From the NCBI GenBank assembly GCA_035637455.1, contig DASPXE010000151.1, positions 1 through 18,495 of the forward strand: 18,495 nucleotides of DNA, given 5' to 3'. A program made the translations under genes and the position numbers. Positions 7,299 through 15,797 of the stretch are shown one piece after another (position 1 is the stretch's first letter; every line of letters starts with the position of its first letter). The stretch comes from 20CM-4-69-16 sp035637455. GTDB taxonomy: Bacteria; Gemmatimonadota; Gemmatimonadetes; Gemmatimonadales; GWC2-71-9. The notes beneath the pieces were generated by a model. It worked only from the letters and a program-made list of their open reading frames with translations. It did not search any database and was not told where the DNA came from.

Positions 7299-8491
7299 TG
7301 CGGATTCTCATCACCGACGGAGACGAGCGGAGCGCGCTCGCGGCGACCCGCTCGCTGATCGCCGCCGGTCACGTAGTTCACGTGGCCTCCCGGCGGGGCT
7401 GGTCTCTCGCAGGCGCATCGCGCGGCGCACGCCGCTGCCGCGTCGGGGCGGATCCGCTGAGCGATCCGTGCGCCTACGCACGTGAGATCGGCGGGCTCGC
7501 GGCCGGTCTGGCGATCGACCTGATACTTCCGGTCACGGATGCCTCGGTCCAAGCGTTGCTCGAGCAGCGCGAGGAGCTACCCCCCCGAATCATACTGCCG
7601 CTTCCCGATCTCGGGGTTTACCGGCGTGCTTCGGATAAGGCTGAGATGCTGGGCCTCGCGTGCGCGGCGGGCCTTGCGGTGCCGGACACGATGCTGCTGC
7701 CGACGCGTGCCGCCGGTGCTCAGCTGCCGCCAGCGGACTTCTTTCCCGCGGTCATGCGGCCGCACCGCTCCGTCATCCCGGCCGAAGCGTCGGGCAGCGG
7801 ACGGGCCAAGGTGGGAGCGTCATACGTTGCCGACGCCGCCTCATGCCGGGCGGTGCTGGCCGGCTTGCGGGATGGGGCGTTCCCAGTGCTGCTGCAGCGA
7901 CGCGTGCAGGGCCCAGGGGAGGGACTGTTCGGGCTGCGCTGGGACGGGCGGATGGTGGCGACGTTCGCCCATCGGCGGCTGCGGGAAAAGCCGCCGGAGG
8001 GCGGGGTGAGCGTGTACCGCGAGAGCATCGCGCCACCTGCCGAGCTGGTCGCTGCGGGCGCGAAGTTGCTTGCGCTGCTGGGCTGGCAGGGTGTAGCGAT
8101 GGTCGAATGTAAGCGCGACCTCGCAACGGGGCGATACGTCTTCATGGAAGTGAATGGCCGGCTGTGGGGCTCTCTCCAGCTGGCGATTGACGCCGGCGTG
8201 GACTTCCCCGCGCTGCTCGTCGCCTGCGCGCTCGGGTCGCACGTGCCCTCCGTCGGGAGCTATCGCGTTGGCGTGCGTAGCCGCTGGTTCTGGGGTGATG
8301 TCGACCATCTGTACCTGCGGCTGCGCCACGGCAACGGGGTGGGCCGAGCAGGGGAGGCGTGGGGGGGGAGGCTCGCCGCGATACGTGACTTTCTCCGGTT
8401 CCGCCCCGGGCGCGACCGGGAAGAGATTTGGCGCTGGCGCGATCCGATCCCATTCGTCGTGGAGACCCTCGGACGCCTCACCGAGCGGTAG
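7298..8491 (+). CDS. ATP-grasp ligase
   Basis: A 397-residue ATP-grasp enzyme of the carboxylate-amine ligase type. The N-terminal pre-ATP-grasp domain begins MRILITDGDERSALA, with a Rossmann-like strand and LILPVTDASV. The ATP-grasp part carries VMRPHRS, the adenine-side VLLQRRVQGPGEGLFGL, MVECKRD near residue 269 and the metal-binding FMEVNGRLWGSLQLA near 283, where E and N are the expected Mg-ATP ligands. Such enzymes activate a carboxylate as acyl phosphate and join it to an amine or thiol. In a glycan locus this could put an amino acid on a sugar. It stands alone, with minus-strand genes on both sides, and ends 16 bases from the converging flippase gene. ATG 7298 is preferred over TTG 7286; the ribosome binding site is weak. 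Confidence 0.85.
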   Translation: MRILITDGDERSALAATRSLIAAGHVVHVASRRGWSLAGASRGARRCRVGADPLSDPCAYAREIGGLAAGLAIDLILPVTDASVQALLEQREELPPRIILPLPDLGVYRRASDKAEMLGLACAAGLAVPDTMLLPTRAAGAQLPPADFFPAVMRPHRSVIPAEASGSGRAKVGASYVADAASCRAVLAGLRDGAFPVLLQRRVQGPGEGLFGLRWDGRMVATFAHRRLREKPPEGGVSVYRESIAPPAELVAAGAKLLALLGWQGVAMVECKRDLATGRYVFMEVNGRLWGSLQLAIDAGVDFPALLVACALGSHVPSVGSYRVGVRSRWFWGDVDHLYLRLRHGNGVGRAGEAWGGRLAAIRDFLRFRPGRDREEIWRWRDPIPFVVETLGRLTER

Positions 8492-8507
8492 CGCCTCCCA
8501 GCGGCCC

Positions 8508-10037
8508 CTAACGGCGGAACGTCCGCACGAGCGTCAGGAATGCGCCAATGCGGTGCCGATGCGCGGCGTATAGGACGGCGGCATACACCGCCGACCCGGT
8601 CGCGACCTGCGTGACCAAGACCGCCCAGGGTGCCCACGCGTGGGGCGTCGCGAAGCGGGCGGCGAGCACAGCGGCGGCCATCACGATGGTCGCCCCCGCG
8701 GCCGGTGACAGCGCCCGCACGTACGCGCCCAGCGTCATGCCCGTGACGCGAAGCACCTGCGCGAGAAACATCGGGAGCACGCACGTCGGATACCCGATCA
8801 CCCACGCCAAGGCTACGCCCGCCGTGCCCCACCGCGCGCCGACGTAGAACAGGATTGGCATGATGAGCGTGGCGGCCATCGTAAACTCCATGTTCCGCTT
8901 GGCATGGCCGGTTGAGACGATGATCTGCGGCAGTAGCGGCGTAACTGAGCGCAGCGCGGCCGAAAGCGCCAGGAGTCGCAGGGGCACGATGGCCGGCCGC
9001 CAGTGGTCTCCGAGCAGCGCGAGCACGAACACGTCGGCGACTAGCGCCAGGCCGACTGCGGTGGGAAACGTGATGAATGCTAAGCCTTCTGTGAGATGGC
9101 GGAGGTAGCGCTGCAGCGCCAGGCGGTCGTGCTGCACCGCCGCGAACACCGGCCCGGTCACGCTCGCTACCAGGGCCGTCACGCGGTCGATCGGGATGCT
9201 CGAAATCGTCCAGCCGACGGTGTATCCCCCGAGCGCGGCCTTCCCGAGCAGGCGCCCCACCAGCGCGAAGTCGGCATTGCTGTACAGATACCAGGCGATG
9301 CGCGCCACGACGATATGCCACCCGAAGCTGACGGCTCCGGCGATGGTCGCAAACTGCCGCGGCACGGCGATGCGATGCGGCCGCCAGGCGTTGACCAGCA
9401 CGGTGCCGACCGTACGCCCAACGAGCGGGCCGAACACGAGCGCCCAGTACCGCAGGCCGACCGTGGCGAGTGCGAGCGTCGCACCGGTGTTGAGCAAGGC
9501 CTCGGCGCCGTCCGCCCAAGCCAGCCTCCGGAAATCCAGGTCCCTGGCGAGAAGGGCGCGCGGCACGATTTGGAGGGCGGCCGTGAAGAACGTGAGGCTG
9601 CAGGCGACGATGATCCAGCGCACCGCCGGCTCGCCGTAGAATCGGGCGATCGGCGCGGCCAGGAGGGCGGAGAGCGCGACCAAGCCCGTGCCCAACAGCA
9701 AGGCGAGACCTCCCAGGCGCGCGATCTGGCTCTCCGTCAAGTCGCGTCGCGTGACGATCGCGGCTCCGAGCCCGAACTCGTTCACGAGCTGTGCGAGGCC
9801 GAGATAAACCATCGCCATGCCGACGAGGCCGTAGTCCGTGGGCGCGAGCAGTCGGGCGACGATGAGGGTGGACACCCAGCTCAGGACCTGGGTGCCCCAT
9901 CGCATCGCCCCGGTCCACGCGATTCCCCGGATGAGGGACCTATCGAGCTCGCGGCCGCCGCCGCCGGTGGGGGCGCCCGGAGTCGGCAGCGCGAGGTCCG
10001 GCGGTGCCGCGATCGGGGTGGGAGCGGCCTGGCTCAG
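8508..10037 (-). CDS. Wzx-type polysaccharide flippase
   Basis: A 509-residue membrane protein of the MOP/Wzx (WzxC-like) exporter family, which moves undecaprenyl-linked repeats across the inner membrane. The start of the conserved region, LDRSLIRGIAWTGAMRW, is followed by APTDYGLVGMAMVY and then about 12-14 membrane helices over the normal family length. It is a close paralogue of the flippase half of the fusion gene at 12004-14925: 60 of the first 84 aligned residues are identical with no gap. No ATG, GTG or TTG lies between the end of asnB and the conserved domain. The nearest canonical start, GTG 10157, would overlap asnB by 124 bases. CTG at 10037 overlaps the asnB stop as CTGA, mirroring the GTGA junction elsewhere in the window, and is my preferred start. 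The first 29 residues are Pro/Ala/Gly-rich. Confidence 0.87.
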   Translation of the reverse strand: MSQAAPTPIAAPPDLALPTPGAPTGGGGRELDRSLIRGIAWTGAMRWGTQVLSWVSTLIVARLLAPTDYGLVGMAMVYLGLAQLVNEFGLGAAIVTRRDLTESQIARLGGLALLLGTGLVALSALLAAPIARFYGEPAVRWIIVACSLTFFTAALQIVPRALLARDLDFRRLAWADGAEALLNTGATLALATVGLRYWALVFGPLVGRTVGTVLVNAWRPHRIAVPRQFATIAGAVSFGWHIVVARIAWYLYSNADFALVGRLLGKAALGGYTVGWTISSIPIDRVTALVASVTGPVFAAVQHDRLALQRYLRHLTEGLAFITFPTAVGLALVADVFVLALLGDHWRPAIVPLRLLALSAALRSVTPLLPQIIVSTGHAKRNMEFTMAATLIMPILFYVGARWGTAGVALAWVIGYPTCVLPMFLAQVLRVTGMTLGAYVRALSPAAGATIVMAAAVLAARFATPHAWAPWAVLVTQVATGSAVYAAVLYAAHRHRIGAFLTLVRTFRR

Positions 10038-12019
10038 GGCGCGTCGCCCCGTGCTTCGCCGACGACCGCTCCGGCCGCGAGCGGCGACGTACGAGTCGGC
10101 TGATAGGATGCCACGGCGGGCTGCTCGAGATAGAGGCGGTGCCAGGTGGAGAAGCACAGCAGGGCCCAGAGGATGCCCTCGCGGTTGTGGCGGCGCGAGA
10201 AGTGGTCGGCGAGCAGGCGACTCAGCGCCCCAGCATCGAAGTAGCCCAGGCGTCTGGTGCGGTTGGCGGACAGCTCGTCTTCGAGGAGGGGGCGGAGCTC
10301 ACGCCGCAGCCAGGCGGCGGTTGGGCCGACAAAACCGCGCTTGGGCGCGTGGAAGTGCCCCGGCGGTAAGCGGGTGGCCAGGGCGCGCCTCAGGAGGCGC
10401 TTGTGCTCCCAGCGGCCGACCTTCAGCAGCGACGGCAACGGAAACACCCGTTCCACGAGCTCATGGTCCACCAACGGCACACGAATCTCGAGCGAGTGCG
10501 CCATCGACAACCGGTCCGACAGCGCGAGGATGTCGTCCGGGAGGTAGGTGCGGTAGTCGAAGTAGAGCGCTGCAACCAGCGGGTCGTCGCCGGCCGGCCC
10601 GTCGCGGTGCAGGCGACGGAACTGCTGCCCCGCGGCGTCGCCCTGGATCGTTCCGCGGAGACTGGGCGCGTACAGCGGAAGGCGCACTGCGTCGTCGGCC
10701 CGGCTGAGCAGATTCAGGTAGCGCTCCGCGGTGCCAGCGTTACCGACCCGGAGGAACCGCTTGAGGCGATCCACCGTCAGGCCGCGGCCGGCGGAATCGG
10801 GGACCAGTTGGGCCATCCGCGCAGCGGTGCGGCGCAGCACCACCGGCAGCCGGACGTAGCGCTCCGCGGCCACCAGGCCGAGGTGGCGCCGGTAGCCGGC
10901 GAACAACTCGTCGCCGCCGATGCCGGTGAGCGCGACCTTGTGCGTGCCCGCGACTGCCTGCGACAGCGTCCAGGTTGGGATCGCCGAGTCGTCGGCGTGG
11001 GGCTCGTCCAGCGCGCGCACGATCGGCTCGAACGTGTCCCGCACGTCGGGCGTGATGTCCACCACATTGAGGCGGACCCTGTAGCGGTCGGCGAGCAGGC
11101 GCGCCAGACCGGTCTCATCCGCCTCCTTGGCCCCGGACCCGTGGTAGCGGGCCGTGAACGCTTGTGGCACTTCGCCCGCGGACTCGGCGGCGAGTGCCAT
11201 GCTTGCCACGACGGCCGAGGAGTCGAGTCCTCCGGAGAGAAACGCTGCCACCGGGACGTCGCTGATGAGGTGCGCCGCGACCGAGTCGTCCAGCCACTCC
11301 AGCACCCGGCGCTCGGGCTCCGCGGGCGCGGCCGTCGCCTGACGGGGCAGGTCCCAGTATTGGTGGACGAGGATCTCTCCGCTCGGACGCCACAGCAACC
11401 AGTGCCCTGGGGAGAGCTTGCGCACGTCGTGGAACGGGGTTGCCGGCGCCGGGATGTAGCCGAGCTGCAGATAGGCGTCGAGCGCGTCCCAGTCGAGCTG
11501 ACGGGCCGTAAGCCCAGCCGCGACGAGCGCCTTCAGCTCCGAGGCGAAGGCGAGCCCCCACGGCGCCGTCACGTAATACAGCGGCTTGATCCCGAAGCGG
11601 TCCCGCGCCAGGAACAAGGAGCGTGCGTCCGCGTCCCATACGGCGAAGGCGAACATCCCGCGGAACCGCTCGACCGCGCGGGGCCCGAGCTCCTCGTAGA
11701 GATGCACGATCGTCTCGGTATCGCTGTGCGTTCGCAGCACGTGACCGCGGCCGAGCAGTCCCGGCCGCAACTCGCGGTAGTTGTAGATCTCGCCGTTGAA
11801 GACGATCACCTTGGATCCGTCTTCGTTCGTCATCGGCTGGCGGCCTCCGGCCAAGTCGATGATGCTGAGGCGGCGCATCCCGAGGCCGACCGGACCCCTA
11901 ACGAGCACCCCATCGTCGTCCGGGCCGCGATGACGGATCGCGTCGCACATCGTCCGGATGATCGTCGGATCGACGGGTCGCTCGGCGTCCCGATGGACGA
12001 TGCCTACGATGCCGCACAT
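10034..12019 (-). CDS. asnB: Asparagine synthase-like glutamine amidotransferase
   Basis: A 661-residue AsnB-family protein. It begins MCGIVGIV, so Cys2 is the N-terminal nucleophile of a class II glutamine amidotransferase; RHRGPDDDG and FNGEIYNYREL complete the glutaminase site. The C-terminal synthetase domain has the ATP pyrophosphate loop SGGLDSS near residue 260 and GIGGDELFAGYRRH near 366. All key residues are visible, so it should be active. It transfers glutamine-derived ammonia to an adenylated carboxylate. In polysaccharide and exosortase clusters, relatives are thought to amidate a sugar acid such as a uronic acid rather than free aspartate, and that is my inference here. It overlaps the upstream fusion gene by 16 bases. 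GGAGGAG lies about 11 bases before the ATG. The frame remains open far upstream (to 14977), but MCGIVG fixes the start. Confidence 0.93.
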   Translation of the reverse strand: MCGIVGIVHRDAERPVDPTIIRTMCDAIRHRGPDDDGVLVRGPVGLGMRRLSIIDLAGGRQPMTNEDGSKVIVFNGEIYNYRELRPGLLGRGHVLRTHSDTETIVHLYEELGPRAVERFRGMFAFAVWDADARSLFLARDRFGIKPLYYVTAPWGLAFASELKALVAAGLTARQLDWDALDAYLQLGYIPAPATPFHDVRKLSPGHWLLWRPSGEILVHQYWDLPRQATAAPAEPERRVLEWLDDSVAAHLISDVPVAAFLSGGLDSSAVVASMALAAESAGEVPQAFTARYHGSGAKEADETGLARLLADRYRVRLNVVDITPDVRDTFEPIVRALDEPHADDSAIPTWTLSQAVAGTHKVALTGIGGDELFAGYRRHLGLVAAERYVRLPVVLRRTAARMAQLVPDSAGRGLTVDRLKRFLRVGNAGTAERYLNLLSRADDAVRLPLYAPSLRGTIQGDAAGQQFRRLHRDGPAGDDPLVAALYFDYRTYLPDDILALSDRLSMAHSLEIRVPLVDHELVERVFPLPSLLKVGRWEHKRLLRRALATRLPPGHFHAPKRGFVGPTAAWLRRELRPLLEDELSANRTRRLGYFDAGALSRLLADHFSRRHNREGILWALLCFSTWHRLYLEQPAVASYQPTRTSPLAAGAVVGEARGDAP

Positions 12020-14925
12020 ACGAGCACGGGCTCCTCCACGGGGCGGTGTGGGATGCCGGTGATGGCCTCGAGCGCGACGAACAGGCGGTCCGCTTGCGCC
12101 CGGCGACTGTAGCGGGGATCCGTCGCGAGGCGCTCGGGCCACTCGCTCCGGAGGTGCTGCAGATAGCGCAGGTGCAGCAGCCCGGTGATCGTGTCGATCG
12201 CATCGGGCGCCACGACATCGGCGGTCGAGCCTCGTAGCAGCTGCTCCGTAGCGCTGCCGTCGTCGGCGAGTGCCAGTAGCCAGGCATCGAACTGCATGTA
12301 GTCGAAAATCTTCGCCGGGATGGCCATGTCCGAGTCCTGCGGCAGGATCACCAGCATCGTGGCGCGGGACAGGAATTCCAGCGCCCGCGCCCGCGGACCA
12401 GGCGGGTACGTTCGGATGAACTCCGCGATTCCTTCCTCGGCGGCGATCTGCTCGATCGGCACGCCATCGAACGTGCGCACGTCTCCCATGAATTCGATGC
12501 CGAAGTCGGGCGCCGTCAGGCCCCCCTCGGTTATGAGCTGCGCCGCAGCGCGAAACAGGGGCCGCGGGTCGCGGTCGAGATAAATCGACCCGGCGTACGC
12601 AATGACGAAGCGCCGCCCGTGCTGCGACGGCGGCACCTCCTCCTCGTCGCAGCCATTCGGCACCGCGATCATCCGGCTCGCGGCCGTCCGGTACACACCG
12701 CGCATCACGTTGCGCAGGGGATCGGTGTTGGTGACGATCAGCGCCGCCTGGTCGACGCAGCGCCGCTCGTAGTGCGCCGCCAGCGCGAACCACACCGGGC
12801 TGGCGATCGCCTCCGGCAGACGCTGGACGAGACTCCACGGGTCCCGCAGGTCCACGATGAATGGGAGCCTCGTCCGGCGAGCCACCAGCCGCGCGGCCTC
12901 GTGCGCCATGTGGGGTGGGCCGCAGCTGATGACCGCCCGGTGCACCCCGGGCTCGATCACCTGCATGGCGCGGCGCGCTGCCGCGCGGGCCCAGCGCCCG
13001 GTCCGGGCGTACTCGAGCCAGGCGAAGTAGGCGCGTGCGAGGTCCCGCGGCCCCCTGGGCCGCCACCGCATCGCTCCGCGCGCCAGCGACTCGGGGTGCG
13101 GTCGCGCCACGCGCGCGACGGCGTCTGCCTGAGCGGACCAGCGCCTGAGGCGGCGCGCCGGATCGAGCCATCGCCAGAGCGGCTCCACCGCCCGCTCCAC
13201 CCACACCTGCCGCACCGGGATGCCGTAGATGCGGACCCCGGCCGGGAGGTCTTCCGTGCGGCTGGGGTCGCTGTGGGCGAGGCACGCCGGGTCGAGCGTG
13301 ATCACGTCCAACCCCCAACCGCGCTCCGCGGCGTGCCGCGCCAGCTTTTGCCAGCGGAGCGCACCCACCGCCGCGTCGGGCGGGAAGTGGTAGCTGATGA
13401 GGAGTAGGCGACAGCGCCCGTCCGACGCCGCGGTCGCGTAGGCGGGCGACGGCTTCGCATGCCGGACACGGGTGAGCTCGATCACGCGGGTCGCGACCTC
13501 CTGCATGCGGGCCTGATGGGCGAGCAACAGCACTGCGACGTAGGCAACCGCTCCAGCGAGCACTACAACGCTCAAGTGGAGCCAAGGAGACCACGCCTGT
13601 GGCAGGATGACCCGCAGCGCCAGGACGGTCACCGTGATGCCCGTAGCGGCGCTCGCTGCCGGCCACAACGCGCGGAGATAGTCCCGGGCGCGCAGGTCGA
13701 GGATGCGCAACGTCGCGCGGACGAAGCAGGGGATCGTGACCAGCGGATACCCGATCACCCACCCGAGCGCGACGCCAGTCGTGCCCCAATGGACGCCGGC
13801 GTACAGCGCCGTCGGGAGCCACACCGCCATCAAGAGGTTGAACCGCATGTTGAGACGCGCATGCCCGGTGGCGACGAGCATCTGCGGGAACAGATTGAAG
13901 ATCGCGCGGAAGCCGCAGAACAGCCCGAGCAGGCGCAGCGGAACGATGGCCGGGCGCCACTGCTCCCCCAGCACCGTGAGCACGAACAGATCGGCGACCA
14001 ACGCCAGGCCGACGGAGATGGGAAAGGTGATGAGCGCCAGGCCTTCCGTCAGCCCGAGCAGATAGCGCCGCAACGCTCTCTGGTCGTCCTGGGCCGCGGC
14101 GAACACTGCAGGCGTGACCTGTCCGATCATCGCGCTGATACGATCGACCGGAATGCTCGCGATGTCCGAGCCCTTGGTGTAGGCACCGAGAGCTGCCTTG
14201 CCCAGCACCCGCCCCACGATCGTCAAGTCGGCGTGGTTGTACACGTACCAGCAGAGCTGCGAGACCACAACGTACCACCCGAGGTTGACCGCGCCGGCGA
14301 TCGACCTGAAGTCCCGGGGCCAGGCGAGCCGGTGCGGTCGCAGCAAGCACAACACGCCCATGACCGCGAACCCGCTCACCACTGCTCCCCAGGCGAGGGC
14401 CCAGTACCGCAAACCGAGGAAAGCGCCGACCAGCGTCGTGGAGCTCCACAGCACCGCTTCGCCGGCGTCGATCCACGCGAGCCGGCGGAATTCCAAGTCG
14501 CGCGCCAGCAGCGAGCGGGGCACCACCTGCACGCCGCGCATCACGAACGTCGGGCTCAACGCGATGATGATCCCGCGGACCGTCCGCTCGCCGAAGAACG
14601 ACGCTACGGGCCCGGCCAACGCGACCGACAGCACGAAAAGGGCGACGCTGGCGAGCAGGGCGAGGCCGCCGAGCTGCGCGATCTGCTCCTCGGTCAGGTC
14701 GCGGCGTTGCACGATGGCCAGGCTCAGCCCCAGCTCGTTCACGAGCTGCACGCAGCCGGCGTAGACCATGGCCATGGCGAACAGGCCGTAGTCGGTGGGA
14801 GTGATCAGGCGCGCCACCATCAGCGTGGCGGCCCAGCTCACGAGCTGCGTGAACCACCTGATCCCCCCCCTCCAGGCGATCCCCTGGGCGAGGGAGCGGT
14901 CGAGGTTGGGCGTGGATTCGCTCAT
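12004..14925 (-). CDS. Wzx flippase fused to a GT4-like glycosyltransferase
   Basis: One uninterrupted 973-residue frame with two complete modules. Residues 1 to about 475 are a MOP/Wzx flippase, from MSESTPNLDRSLAQGIAW through TPTDYGLFAMAMVY and many membrane helices. A linker of roughly 25 residues rich in Ala/Pro/Ser follows. Residues about 502-973 are a soluble GT-B glycosyltransferase: CRLLLISYHFPPDAAVG, VDLRDPWSL near 690, VPNGCDEEE near 753, IAYAGSIYLDRDP near 773 and PAKIFDYM near 869, the usual nucleotide-sugar region of GT4-like enzymes. Wzx proteins normally have cytoplasmic ends, so the transferase would sit in the cytoplasm beside the exporter. ATG 14925 matches the start of the paralogue's conserved region. 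The gene leads the unit flippase-GT, asnB, flippase. No internal start with a convincing ribosome site was seen at the junction. Confidence 0.88.
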   Translation of the reverse strand: MSESTPNLDRSLAQGIAWRGGIRWFTQLVSWAATLMVARLITPTDYGLFAMAMVYAGCVQLVNELGLSLAIVQRRDLTEEQIAQLGGLALLASVALFVLSVALAGPVASFFGERTVRGIIIALSPTFVMRGVQVVPRSLLARDLEFRRLAWIDAGEAVLWSSTTLVGAFLGLRYWALAWGAVVSGFAVMGVLCLLRPHRLAWPRDFRSIAGAVNLGWYVVVSQLCWYVYNHADLTIVGRVLGKAALGAYTKGSDIASIPVDRISAMIGQVTPAVFAAAQDDQRALRRYLLGLTEGLALITFPISVGLALVADLFVLTVLGEQWRPAIVPLRLLGLFCGFRAIFNLFPQMLVATGHARLNMRFNLLMAVWLPTALYAGVHWGTTGVALGWVIGYPLVTIPCFVRATLRILDLRARDYLRALWPAASAATGITVTVLALRVILPQAWSPWLHLSVVVLAGAVAYVAVLLLAHQARMQEVATRVIELTRVRHAKPSPAYATAASDGRCRLLLISYHFPPDAAVGALRWQKLARHAAERGWGLDVITLDPACLAHSDPSRTEDLPAGVRIYGIPVRQVWVERAVEPLWRWLDPARRLRRWSAQADAVARVARPHPESLARGAMRWRPRGPRDLARAYFAWLEYARTGRWARAAARRAMQVIEPGVHRAVISCGPPHMAHEAARLVARRTRLPFIVDLRDPWSLVQRLPEAIASPVWFALAAHYERRCVDQAALIVTNTDPLRNVMRGVYRTAASRMIAVPNGCDEEEVPPSQHGRRFVIAYAGSIYLDRDPRPLFRAAAQLITEGGLTAPDFGIEFMGDVRTFDGVPIEQIAAEEGIAEFIRTYPPGPRARALEFLSRATMLVILPQDSDMAIPAKIFDYMQFDAWLLALADDGSATEQLLRGSTADVVAPDAIDTITGLLHLRYLQHLRSEWPERLATDPRYSRRAQADRLFVALEAITGIPHRPVEEPVLVCAAS

Positions 14926-14997
14926 CCGGGGTTGGGAGCAGCAAGAGCAGGGCCACGTCCAATCGCGCCCCTGCCACGCGGCGGCGCTCCGCCTGGT

Positions 14998-15013
14998 GTT
15001 GCGGCGCCGCAAC
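14998..15013. promoter_or_regulatory. Perfect 16-bp palindrome in the divergent promoter region
   Basis: GTTGCGGCGCCGCAAC is identical on both strands and lies about 72 bases from the minus-strand start and 91 bases from the plus-strand start. Its position suits an operator for a dimeric regulator of both operons. A chance GC-rich palindrome cannot be excluded. Confidence 0.4.
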
Positions 15014-15093
15014 GCGCGACGCCCGCAGCTCCGTGCGATCGCGTCACCGGCACGACCGAAGGGGCGGCACAGAACTTGTTCAGACACAAGGCC

Positions 15094-15099
15094 GAGGAG
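15094..15099 (+). promoter_or_regulatory. Ribosome binding site deciding a GTG start
   Basis: GAGGAG lies five bases before GTG 15105. It selects this codon over the upstream in-frame start at 15033. Confidence 0.6.
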
Positions 15100-15104
15100 A
15101 ACTC

Positions 15105-15797
15105 GTGATCCTGGAAGCGCTGAAGCACTGGGTACCGCGCCCCCTGAAAGAGGCGGCACGGACCGCGTGGCAGCGGCAGCGGCTGCGCCGCGCGATGCGC
15201 CGCCTGCTGGCTCTGCCGACGGGGGTGGCGCCGGAGCGGCCGCTCCTCGCCGAGCTGCGCACCGCCTGGGGCAACGATGGGTTCACGGCGGACCTCGACT
15301 TCTTGACGGAGGTCACGCGCTTGGCGGCGGTGACGCCGGGGCCGGTGCTCGAATGCGGCAGCGGCCTCATGACGCTGCTGCTGGGTGCGCTCGTGGGACG
15401 CCGCGGCGTCGAAGTCTGGGCGCTCGAGCACGAGCCGGAACGGCGACGGCGCATCGCGGCGGCGCTGCGCGATCATGTTGTGGGTCAGGTGTACCTGTGG
15501 TTTTCCCCGTTAAGCGACTACGGGGAATTCGTCTGGTACGCGGCGCCGCTTCCGCTGATGCCCGACGAGTTCCGGCTGGTTGTGTGTGACGGGCCCCCCG
15601 CTGGCACGCGCGGCGGGCGGTTCGGTCTGCTCTCGGTAATCGGCGACCGTCTGCCGGCGGGGGCCGTGATCCTGCTCGACGATGCGGCCCGCGACACCGA
15701 GCAGCACACGCTGCGCCGCTGGATGCGTGACGTGCCGCTCGCGGTCGCGCTGCGCCAGCTCCCCAGTGGGACCTTGGCGGAGCTCACGCGATGCTGA
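15105..15797 (+). CDS. Small SAM-dependent methyltransferase-like protein
   Basis: A 230-residue Rossmann protein that looks like a class I methyltransferase. After a basic helical N-terminus (many Arg/Lys in the first 45 residues, perhaps membrane-surface or acceptor binding) comes VLECGSGLMTLLLG near residue 80, in the position of the SAM-binding glycine loop. The acidic strand VWALEHEPERRRRI, LVVCDGPP near 158 and AVILLDDAARD near 188 follow. The motif-I form ECGSG differs from the usual DxGxG, but the E-x-G-x-G core is kept. The substrate is unknown; context suggests a glycan precursor. The start is GTG 15105 with GAGGAG at good spacing. It is the first gene of a tight plus-strand unit and overlaps the next gene by seven bases. 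Confidence 0.72.
   Translation: MILEALKHWVPRPLKEAARTAWQRQRLRRAMRRLLALPTGVAPERPLLAELRTAWGNDGFTADLDFLTEVTRLAAVTPGPVLECGSGLMTLLLGALVGRRGVEVWALEHEPERRRRIAAALRDHVVGQVYLWFSPLSDYGEFVWYAAPLPLMPDEFRLVVCDGPPAGTRGGRFGLLSVIGDRLPAGAVILLDDAARDTEQHTLRRWMRDVPLAVALRQLPSGTLAELTRC

Larger units (their letters stand above)
14926..15104. promoter_or_regulatory. Divergent intergenic region, probable promoters
   Basis: These 179 bases lie between the starts of the flippase fusion (- strand) and the small methyltransferase (+ strand) and should contain both promoters. No clear -35/-10 pair is visible by eye. A strong palindrome and a good ribosome binding site are listed separately. Confidence 0.45.

Noticed and set aside
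8492..8507. Possible terminator between the converging ATP-grasp and flippase genes
   Set aside because: Only 16 bases are available and no hairpin with a T-run could be found.
12020..14977. A very long open frame continuing upstream of asnB on the minus strand
   Set aside because: MCGIVG fixes the amidotransferase start. The upstream part is Arg/Ala/Pro-rich, lacks domains and lies over the flippase fusion in another frame, as is common in GC-rich DNA.
13459..15108. A 549-residue plus-strand frame opposite the flippase fusion
   Set aside because: Its composition (Arg, Gln, Glu, Pro, His rich) is that of the antisense of a membrane protein. The minus strand shows clear domain motifs.
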